Origin: Tausonia pullulans
Taxonomy: Eukaryota > Basidiomycota > Tremellomycetes > Cystofilobasidiales > Mrakiaceae
DNA length: 64,000 nt
Direction of reading: 5' to 3'
NCBI GenBank assembly: GCA_951802195.1
Contig: OX637620.1
Location: 992,001 to 1,056,000, forward strand
The translations under genes and the position numbers were made by a program. This document shows, piece after piece, positions 35,151 through 46,636 of the stretch. The stretch's first letter is position 1. Each line of letters begins with the position of its first letter. The notes under the pieces were generated by a model. That model worked only from the letters and a program-made list of their open reading frames with translations. It did no database searches and was not told the DNA's origin.

Positions 35151-37219
35151 CTACTCCTCGAACGCGACGTCGACCTCGGTTGTCGACTCCTTGAAGTGAT
35201 CAATCGTCGACTTGACGCGTTCGTAAACCGTGAACACGATGGCTTGGCCTGGAGACCAAGAATATGAACACAAGGGCGGATCTCAGATCAGCCTGGTCCT
35301 GAGCCTGCCAAGGAGAAAGAGCGCGAGCAGACAACGACGCACCAGGAGCCACACGCATGATCCTCGGGGTGATACCCTTGTAGAACGCCTTTGCGCCCTC
35401 CTCGCGGAACATCTCCGAGCCGACCTTGATGAGTCGGGACATGGCTGTCTCACCCTCGAGGCGGGAGGCCTTCTGGATCCGGCTTTGGGGAAGGCTGGTG
35501 TCAGTTCGGTCGAAGGGAAGCAGGAAGCAGAGGCGGGAGCTGCTCACGTCTTGATGCTGAATGACAGGAAGCAATCGGGATGTTCTTCAGTTTCTGGCTC
35601 ATGGTCGTGCAGTTCAAGAAGGAAAGGGCCGCCACTTACGTGTCAATCGGTGCGTTTGAGAGAGGTCCCATCGCTCCGGAGACGAGACCAAGGACAAGCG
35701 TCTGGTACGAGGGCAGCTCGCCAGACTCGGTGTACTGCGGCTGGTACTTGAGGCACAGTTTCTTGAACTCTTGGTAGGCTGTTGAAATTGTCAGAGAGCA
35801 TCAGCTGAAGGTCTAATGCATAATAAGGGAAGGTAAGACGAACCAGTGAAGTTGACTCCCTTTTCAAATGCAAGAGAGGGCAGGGGCAGTCAGGGCCACT
35901 GATCTCGCAGTCTGGGGGCGAGGCCAGCGCTCTCGAAACTCACCTGGTTCGTCGCTTGCCGGAGCGCCGTCAGGCCGACACCTCTGTAAAGAGTCGAGAG
36001 GCCCTCTTCACGAACGATCCGGTAGGCTGCATGGGCGGCGTTTCGGTACTTGGGGACCTCGAGCGGATCCGAGAGCGAGTGGAGCTGCGCCTGCAGGCGA
36101 ATCTTAATGACCTGTGGGATTCGCATATGCGGTAAGCGGGGGAAGCTCGGCCAGTGGGAGAGCATGGGCAAGGACGAGCCTCCATTGGCGTGACGACAGC
36201 GACGGCTTCCGTGGCTCCAGCGGCGAGACCCGCTGTTAGAGGAGGACAGCACGTCAGGCCGCCTGCCTAAATCGAGTGAAAGCGAGAGTAAGAATGAGGG
36301 ACCGACCAATAAAGACCTTGCCCGCCCCAAGCTTGCCCTCTGCCGGAGTCATCCAGCCCTTGTACACTATAGGCCTTCACGTTAGTGCGAATCATGTAGG
36401 ACTCAGTGGGCAAACGACGCACACTCAAAACTGGCGAATCGAATTGCCATCTTCGGTGTGATTCCCGCGAGGACGGCTCCAAGACCCTTGTAGAGGCCGA
36501 GAAAGGTCTCCCTTCGGACGATCTGTTTACCCGTCGCATAGAATGAGAGAGGCGGAAGCTGCGACACGGGTCCAGGTCAGCTGCTGGAGGCGGGCGTGAC
36601 GCATCGCGCGCATGATTCGGGAAGACAGGGAAAGGGTAAGGCAGGCGGACGTACGCCTTTGAGTTTCCGAGAGCGGGTGAGCTGCATCCGGACCTGGGAC
36701 GATGAAAAAGGCAGATATCAGCATTGGGCCCCCCTTGAGATGCTAGGCTTTGTTGGCTGACTTTGATGGTGTCTACAGGATGCGAAATGGGAAGGAGGGG
36801 GAGGGAAGACCGTCAGCGTTCAGCCCCCTGTCCCTGCCTTGCGATACCCCGAGAGGCCAAGACACCGTTCCAGCCGTGTATAGTGAGATCAGGCACTCAC
36901 CTAGAGGGTGGCAGACACCTGAAAAGAGAGACATCGGGCCAAAAGGGAAAGGCATCAACAAACGGCCCGGTTCACACCGACTTGAACGACCTCTTCCATC
37001 TGCCAGCTGCCAACACGGGACGACTTACAGGCTTCAGACATGCCCTAACATCATGGCAACAAGAAATCCGTCAATCTGGGATCTCTGCAAGTCATTGACG
37101 ACTTGAGTCGAGTCGGGTACGATGGTGGGCGGGTGACGTACAGCGATGCCTCCGGCAATCAGATGCGTGCCGAGCGGGACAGGTTTCTTTTTTCCGGACG
37201 AGGATGAGGCGGACGACAT
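35151..37219 (-). CDS. SFC1: Mitochondrial succinate/fumarate carrier (Sfc1/Acr1 type)
   Basis: Inner-membrane antiporter exchanging cytosolic succinate for mitochondrial fumarate; needed for growth on acetate or ethanol in yeast. Three carrier repeats are visible, with signatures HPLDTIK, TPMEVIKIRLQAQ and NAPIDTIKTRIQK. Sfc1-specific stretches include LYKGLGAVLAGITPKMAIRF, ALRQATNQGVNFTAYQEF and FYKGITPRIMRVAPGQA. Start ATG 37219 ([14 protein letters not shown]); stop at 35151. The first signature is assembled from two microexons, 36901-36918 (18 nt) and 36762-36772 (11 nt), before the exon starting at 36693. Convergent with the GH5 gene (190 bases between stops). Confidence 0.93.
36762..36772 (-). 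other. 11-nt microexon of the succinate/fumarate carrier gene
   Basis: Encodes the last two bases of an Asp codon plus Thr-Ile-Lys. Flanked by a TGTAG acceptor and a GTCAGC donor. Needed to rebuild HPLDTIKVRMQ across introns. Confidence 0.85.
36901..36918 (-). other. 18-nt microexon of the succinate/fumarate carrier gene
   Basis: Encodes the end of a Cys codon, Val-Cys-His-Pro-Leu, and the first base of Asp. Flanked by a TTTTCAG acceptor and a GTGAGT donor. Confidence 0.85.
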
Positions 37220-38138
37220 TTTAGGAGAATGAATGAGTAGGTGATGGTCGGTCGTGTGAATGCGGAATGCAAGGTGGCAAGGACAGCGGGAGGTTGAGGG
37301 TGAGACGTAGTGTGAGCCAAGTCAACGGTGACTCGTAGTCGAGATCATCAGCGCAGAAGGCGGTCGATGCGGGAAACCGGGAACTTCCGAGCCGGAGGGT
37401 TCGCCTCACGCTGCCTGCGGGTGCAGAGACTGAGAAGAGCTCCCAGGCCGGGCTCGGCGGCCTTTGAGACCGTTCACATGGAAGAACCCGGGAGACGAGC
37501 TCGCGCGCGAACGACAAGGGCTTGTCCTTTGCCGGGGGGCTCAGGGAACCCGAAATCTTTCGGGTGCCCTGTCCGACGACGGAGAACGCGCGCGTACTGA
37601 TGGCGACCACATGAGGTGAATCATCGTCCATCGAAGGGAAAATATAAGCTAAGGATATCGAGTCAAATCGGACAAACTCTCAACCGCCCCTTCGCCCTTC
37701 AACTGGTAGACTGACTGCATCAGAGCTCTCCTCAGCAACGAAACCCTGCGACGATGATCCTTCCCTTCTACCGTAAAACGAAAAGATCTGGGTGCGTCGA
37801 GCATCTCTTCCCAAGAGTTCGGTAGCTGCGGCGACAGTGAAGGCATTCGGCGCTCCGCTCTCCTCTCGCCTCTCAACCCATCTGACCATGGCCATCTCTG
37901 TCATCATCGTCCGCAAAAGATGGGTGAGGGTGGCTCGGCTGTTGAGACCGGACGACCGCTTCTTGGCTTCCGACCGAAAGAAAGTCGCGCTTCGTTAGCC
38001 TCCGCTCTGCGACCGAGTATAAGCAGCTGGACCCGAACTCACGAGTTTGTCTACGTATTGTTGCGCGCTCGGAACTACGGAGACCGCGCGCGTCGCTCCT
38101 CTTTCTCCTTATTCTTCGTTGTTCACCGCAAATGCTCC
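37220..38138. other. Intergenic: promoter of the carrier gene and 3' end of GCN5
   Basis: 919 bases. No gene is convincing, although minus-strand frames occur around 37650-37900. It contains an 18-bp palindrome at 37548-37565, about 330 bases before the carrier ATG, and a CCGGGG-type motif near 37532. Confidence 0.55.
37548..37565 (-). promoter_or_regulatory. Palindromic element upstream of succinate/fumarate carrier gene
   Basis: ACCCGAAA-TC-TTTCGGGT: 8-bp arms around two bases, giving CCG-N8-CGG. Inverted CGG-type half-sites are the usual target of Zn2Cys6 factors. Function is inferred from position and symmetry only. Confidence 0.5.
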
Positions 38139-40525
<2,387 letters not shown>

Positions 40526-40745
40526 TGAGGGTGGAGCGAAAGGAGAGGGTGATGGTTGAGTGAGAGACGCGCGTTCTCCTGCCGCCCGCTTGCTCCCGTT
40601 GGCCTTCGCGCTTCAAACGCGCTCGCTCGCCCACTGTTGCCGCCGCATGAAGCCGGCGAGAGGAGGGACGCGTGCGTAGGAACTCTGGCGAGGGCACAAG
40701 CACAGACCGAGTCTGCTGTCTTCATGCATTTGCTTGCAAGTCAGC

Positions 40746-42403
40746 ATGCAGCAAACCACCAGTTTCCCTTTCTCTTCTGACCTGACAATGGTTTCAACCA
40801 CGACCAAGGACCTTACCAGCGGCACTATGGGCGGTCTCGCACAGGCGAGCCTTCCTCTCCTGGTTACCGCCGTTGTACTCTTGCTAACCCCCTTCCTGGC
40901 CACTCTTCATGTTTCTCCTCTTGACAGGTCCTGGTACGCCCTCATGAAGACTAGAATTACGTTTCCACGACCATACAAGTCACGGCTGATCCTTGCGCCC
41001 ACATCATCCCAGGTTGGACAGCCGTTCGACCTTATCAAAGTGGTACGTCGTTGAGTCACGTCCGCCCCACGGCGGACATGTCGCCTGACCTGGTCTTGGG
41101 CCGTTTTAGCGCATGCAAACGTCGCCGCCCGGCACGTACAAGAGCATGATAGGCGCTGCCCAGGGCATCCTCAAGACCGAGGGCCCGCTCGCGTTTTACA
41201 AGGTGAGTTAGCGTGCGCGACCCTCCAACGCGGTCCGGTCGGTGTCGGTCCTGTCTCGTCGCTCGTCTGACTGACTGTTTTCTCCTCAATTCTCTTCAGG
41301 GCACGCTCACCCCGCTGCTTGGTATCGGTGAGCCCTGATCTTGAGCCTTAGTGGAAAAGGTATGTTGCGAAGTCGTCGCTGAAGTCTGTCGCAATGTTCT
41401 TGATTCCGGCGACCAGGACTCTGCGTTTCGATCCAGTTCGCTGCGCTCAACTCGACAAAGCGGTACTTTACCGAGAAGAACGGCTCCCCGGCCCTCACCT
41501 ACCGTGGGTTACATGCCTACCTGTCCGTCCGGCCCTCTAGACCAAGTCTGACTGTGTGTCTCCTTCGGCCTTCTCCACTTGCTCCTTCTCGTCTTCTTCT
41601 GCCCTTTCCAGCCCAGCTCTTCGCTGCCGGAGCTGTGGCGGGTATTTCTAACTCGATCGTCTCGGGCCCCGTCGAGCACATCCGTATCCGGCTCCAGACG
41701 CAGCCCAACATTACTCCCAAGCTCTACGCTGGTCCACTTGACTGCGCGTCCAAGATCTACGCGCAGCAGGGCATCGCAGGCATTTTCAAGGGCCAGGTCC
41801 CGACGCTCATGCGTGAGACGATCGGCTACGGGTGGGTTATTATCTCGAGTAGGAATAGGATATAATCGCGGCGCTGACGGTGCTACTACCCTTCCTCCCT
41901 TATCAGATCCTACTTCCTCGTCTACGAGGCCCTGATGCAGAGCCATGTCAAGCGGGAGGGTATCGAGAGGAAGGACATCAGCCCCATCTGGCCTGTCGTC
42001 TACGGAGCGACCGCCGGCTACGGTCTCTGGGCGAGGTGCGGCCGCTTACAAGCTCCCAGCTTATGTACGCGCGCAAGCTGACGATTTGCCTACTGATTCG
42101 GCTTGCCTACAGCATCTACCCCATCGACGGTGCATTTACCTTCTCGAGTACCCTCCTCCAATACGCCACTTATCGCTGATCCGACACTCCCCTCCCGTAG
42201 TTATCAAGTCTAAAATCCAGACCGACGGCTTCTCCGGCGATGCACGCAAGTTTTCCTCGACGGCCGATTGCCTCCGCAAGGTCTGGCGGACCCAGGGCGT
42301 CTCGGGCTTCACCAACGGTCTTGGCCCGACTCTCATTCGTTCGCCGTTTGCCAACGCGGCGACGTTCCTTGGCTTTGAGCTTTGCATGAAGGCGATGAGC
42401 TGA
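40746..42403 (+). CDS. YMC1: Mitochondrial carrier, Ymc1/Ymc2 type
   Basis: Inner-membrane carrier. Yeast Ymc1/Ymc2 are linked to glycine/glutamate or oleate metabolism and are related to carnitine carriers. Three repeats: TMGGLAQ joined by a splice to VGQPFDLIKVRMQTSPPG, GPVEHIRIRLQTQPN, and YPIDVIKSKIQTDGF. Also visible are AFYKGTLTPLLGIGACVSIQF (rebuilt across an intron) and GFTNGLGPTLIRSPFANAATFLGFE. The first in-frame ATG is 40746 (MQQTTSFPFSSDL); 40788 is an alternative. Stop TGA 42401. The introns are short. Confidence 0.88.
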
Positions 42404-42637
42404 GCTGAGCAAGGAGGAGTGAAGCGCAAGATAGATTTGTTGTATAGAGTTTAAGATGAACATCCTGTGTTTGGGGGGTGTTGTCATCGATGAGGTGGTC
42501 GTTGGCGTGTCGTCGCGTCGTCCAGCAGGCAAGGCTCAGAAAGACACGCGCGCGACATGAAGGCTCGAGCGCGCGTCGTTTCCCTCTTTCTCTTGCCCAA
42601 CGACCACCACCTACCATCTCGCTCTCCTCTCTCGACC

Positions 42638-45294
42638 ATGGCGAACACGTCGACCGCTGCCGCCGCCGCTACCTCAGCTGCTGCCGCTGCTGCTGCCAGC
42701 CCGAACCTCTGGGACGAGATCCTCGACAGCGTCTCCGGCCGCAAGGCGACTTCACGCAAGAATCTCATCGTCCTTGGTGAGTGCGCGCGCGTCCCCGTAG
42801 CTGGTCTTGCCTGCGCGTGATGCTGACATCATTAAACCCCATCTCAGGCGAACCCCAGACGGGCAAGTCGACTCTGCTGAGCCACCTGCTCAGGGCGGCC
42901 CCGGGAGGAAGCTCTAGCCAAGGTGCGTCCGTCGTCGACTCTTTCTCTCCTTCCCCTCGTGAGCGCGTGCAACACTGACCGTCGGAGACAATGCGGACGC
43001 GCCAGTCAAGCCGATACCGCTGCCTTCGACGGTGAAGGCAGTCCATAATCCTCGGCTCGATCTGGCCATCGGCTACGAATGGGTTGACGTTCGGGATGAG
43101 GGCGACGAAGGTGCGTCGTCGCGCTCTAGCCTCCTCCTCTTACCTGCCTCCCTTCGCCTGCCCTCCGTCCTTCCTTGAATTGCTTTTAAGACATCTCCTT
43201 CATTTTATGCTCACATATCTCTCTCCGACCCACAATTCATAGAAACCCTCCCGCCGCTGTCCATCTACACGCCTCCGTCCTCCCACCCGTCGCTACTTCA
43301 CCTTCTACCCCTCTCTCTCGCCTCCTCCCCTTCGCCTGCCACGTCGGGCAGCAGCAGCCAGGACGCGTCCTCAGCCTCCCTCCTCGCCGATACAGCTGTC
43401 GTGATCGTTCTAGACTGGACGAAACCGGCAAGTATGGTCGAGCAGCTCCTCACTTGGCTCGAGTGGCTCGACGAGTGGGCCGCGTCAGTCGCCGGACGTG
43501 AAGGCGGCGAGGAGAACCGGGAACGACGTGGGTTACTTACTCACTTGCTCTCTTATCGCTGACGATCTTGGAGCTGACTGAATGACTATCCTCATAGTCC
43601 AGCACCATCTACAGCACTATAACGAACCCCCGCCGCTGCCCTCCCCGGGGACGACCTCGGCGGCTCCCAACGCGTCGTCCGCTGAGGGTTCGCTTCCTGC
43701 CGACCTCCTCCCGCCCGTGTCAACGTACATCCCGTTAAACGCTGAGGTTCTCCCTCTCGGTCCTGGTACTCTCACGCGGAACCTGTACGTGTTGCGACGT
43801 GGCTCAAGTAACCGACACTTCCCTGCTGACTTGCCGCGTCGTCTTGCCTCATAGTTATGGCGTACCAATCACGATCGTCTGCACCAAGGCCGACCAGATC
43901 GACGTCGTCGCCGAAGAGCTTGGCTTCGGTGGTCCCTCGGGCGTCGGTGGCAAGGGCATCGGAGGCAAGGGCGGGTGGGAGGAGCGGACCGACTGGATCG
44001 GCCAAGTCTTGAGGCTTGTAGCGCTCATGTGTAAGGACCCTCTCTCTCTCCTTCCCGTTCCGCGTCTGTGCTCAAACCTCTCCTGCCGTTATAGACGGAG
44101 GATCTCTCTTCTACACATCTCAGGCCCACCCAGAGACTTTCTCCCTTCTCCGGGCCTATCTCATCCACCGGCTCTTTTCCCCGCCACCCAACCTCTTGAC
44201 CGCCGCTCTCACGTCTTCCTCCTCCTCAGATCCACCTCCAACGACAGCCACAGCGAGTTCCTCCACACGCTTCCCTTATCCCCACCGTGCCAACGTCCTC
44301 GACAGAGACCGCGTCGCTGTTCCAGCAGGGTGGGATTCGTGGGGCAAGATATGCGTCCTCCGAGAAGGCTTCGAGCCCGAGCGCGTCACGGCCGCTTGGG
44401 GGACAAGTCTCCGGAGGCGGAAAGCCGAGAGGGGTCCGACGGCAGGAGAGGTTGATGAGGAGGAAGAGGATGTGGAGGATCTTTGGGCGGGCTTGCTTCC
44501 GGAAGTTGGGAACGATCCAGTGGTGCGATTCGCTTGCTTGATTTGTCTCCTATTCTCCTCTGATGCCTTTCCTTGTCTACAGAATGGTCCCTTCTCGCGA
44601 ACGACGACCGCAGACCTCGATCAAAACTTTCTCGCCCGCCACCACGATCTCCTTCAAAAGGACCCGGCCCGGGACCCACGGCAGTCGTTCCGAACGCCCG
44701 CCACTTCTTCTTCACTCGGCACCACGTCATCGCTCGTGGGCGTCGTCGGGCCCATGGGCGGTGGAGCTGCAGGGCTCAGCCTGCCCGGCGTCGAGCGGGC
44801 AATGGCGGAGATGGAGGGCAGCGGAGGCCGACGGGGAAGTTCAACTCCCACGACAGGTGGTGGAGGTGCTAGCTCCATCGTCGAGAGTCTCTTTGCAGGT
44901 GGAAATAACAACGCAACGCTCTCGCGACCAGCCCTTCCGACGAGGGAGTACTCGAGCTCGGCGTCGCTCACGTCGACACTCAAGACGGCTGTCGCTGGTG
45001 GCGAGGGGCTAACTTCGCCCTCGGCGTCCTCGTCGCCGGTCGTCCCGGCGTTCTCGCCATCGCTGACGACAGGTGGGGGATCTACGAATGGCCAGCCGCC
45101 GCCTTCAACGGAGGATCTCGTGAGTTCATCCCTTCTCTTCTTCGAAGAACTCACAGAGGACCGATGACACTTTCCTGGTTATCCAGCACAACTTCTTCCA
45201 ATCGCTCCTCACAGCAAGGAAGAGCACGGGCGTCGCCTCGCTTGCGGCTTCGTCCTCCTCGCCAGCGAACAACCCCGCGACGTCGCCTCCGTAG
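42638..45294 (+). CDS. Cytoplasmic dynein light intermediate chain
   Basis: Subunit that links the dynein motor to cargo adaptors, used in nuclear and organelle movement. Starts at ATG 42638 with an Ala-rich N-terminus, then NLWDEILDSVSGRK and the GTPase-like P-loop NLIVLGEPQTGKSTLL. The G-domain-like fold continues with LDLAIGYEWVDVRDE, TAVVIVLDWTKPASM with QLLTWLEWLDEWA, YGVPITIVCTKADQID and GGSLFYTSQAHPETF. The second half holds AVPAGWDSWGKICVLREGFEP. The C-terminal third is Ser/Thr/Gly-rich and disordered, with QNFLARHHDLLQKDPA and a terminal helix LHNFFQSLLTARK. Stop TAG 45292-45294. Confidence 0.92.
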
Positions 45295-46636
45295 CAATGC
45301 CATTCTCCCTCTTTCGGCTGCTTCCCCATCATGTTTTCTGATTCTTCATTTTGTGTGACCCGTCCCCATCTATCTACTACCACCCCGTTACCGTCGATAC
45401 CTCTTCCCCCTTACGCTCTATTTGTCGAGCGTTTACTCACAATGATGTTCACAGATGAAGAACGTCGAGCGAGCGGGGTATCTCATCATCGTGACATAGT
45501 CCGTCCCTCTGGGCGGCACATGGCTTGACGGGAAGTGCAACCTGAAGGAAATAAGGACTGGTCACACGATTCGATGTCAGGAACCAGCTCCTGACGAAAG
45601 CTTAGAGCATGCTGACGCAAGAATGTGGAGACGAGGGGGAGAAGCTCCGATGCGAGGTTTTGGCCATCTCATCATCTTTCTGCGAAGCCGCCGCCGTCAT
45701 TGCCGTCAACCAGATGCACATGGCCATGACCTTGCGCCTGGTCTGGTACACCTTGAGATCTGGCTAAGAATATGGGGTGGGTCAGCCCTGCCATCCAGCC
45801 AGAGGGTGGACGGATCGGGGTGCCCCGCTTCCATCCTCCTCAAGACGTAGAGACTGTCGATCCCAGATGAATAAACTCAGCCATAAACTTGCCCCGGCCT
45901 GGTTGCGAGCTTGAGATCCGATAACAGAGCGTGTCGGGGGGTCGTACGAGTAGTAGTAACGAAAGGGCGTCCGGCTTACGCCGCAGTATCATCCCGCGTC
46001 GCGCCGGTAGCAAAAGAAATCAAGGAAGAGGGTAAGGCCCACCACGTGGGCAGTAGCCAGATAGAGAAAGTTCATGGGCGAATCGTGTGGGATGGTCGGG
46101 CGGAGGAAGTGGAAGAAACGGGGCCAGCAATCTCCCAGCCAGCCAACCAAAGTGCGCCTGATTCCGGAGACGGGCCGGAGTTGGACCGGGGAAGAGGCGG
46201 TGATTCGAAGATAGCGACCGCCGGGCTGGGAAGAAGAGTAGGGAACGTGCCTCGAGGGACGAGGAGAAGGCAGATATGTTGCTGGTCTCGTGTGCTGAGG
46301 GGGATTCGCCTGCTGCATCGTCGACACCAACAAGATTGAGGTGATTGAGCGCCCTCACTGGCTCTCTCCTTGATGCGGCTGCATTCGCGCGTCCGCCAGA
46401 GAAGGAATCGTCTGGCTGGAAATTGACAATTCCCAGCCGCCCTGCCGCCTCGTTTGTCAACACTCGTGGGAGCGGAAAGCGGGGGAGGAGAGAGGAGTTG
46501 CGGGAGCCCAGCCTCGTTCGGTCAAGCGCGGGATCTTCCTCTCCCTTTCCAGGCACTCGACCTGACTCGCCTCCCTCCTCCCAACCGCCATCACCCCCAC
46601 CTCCTGCTCCCCCTTCTCTCTCTCTCTCTAGACACC
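45295..46636. other. Intergenic region upstream of glutamine synthetase
   Basis: 1.34 kb between two co-oriented genes. Its middle holds the inverted relic copy of the glutamine synthetase 5' region (separate entry). The last 100 bases before the glutamine synthetase ATG are strongly CT-rich. Minus-strand frames near 46020-46330 have no recognisable product. Confidence 0.6.
45662..45945 (-). pseudogene. Inverted, decayed duplicate of the 5' part of the glutamine synthetase gene
   Basis: Read on the minus strand, two stretches match exon 2 of the downstream glutamine synthetase gene. Block B (45763 down to about 45662) starts with CCAGATCTCAAG, exactly as at the live intron 1/exon 2 junction. 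It continues with ACCAG, GCAAG, TCATGGCC, CATCTGG, GACGGC and CTTCGCAG in the same order as 46841-46920. Block A (45917 down to 45856) has ATCTCAAGCTCG, ACCAGG, GGGGCAAG, ATGGC, GAGT, ATCTGG and ATCGAC. Between the blocks is CCACCCTCTGG (45799-45809), also found in live intron 1 (46792-46802) at nearly the same distance from the junction. Indels destroy the frame. A weak resemblance to exon 1 precedes block A. It lies about 0.7-1 kb upstream of the live gene in head-to-head orientation. Confidence 0.82.

Noticed and set aside
37649-37916. Minus-strand frames in the carrier-GCN5 gap
   Set aside because: Overlapping frames of similar quality, no conserved motif and no splice support.
45609-45767. 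A 52-codon plus-strand frame starting MLTQECGD with good codon statistics
   Set aside because: It is the antisense reading of the decayed glutamine synthetase exon-2 copy, which explains its coding-like composition.
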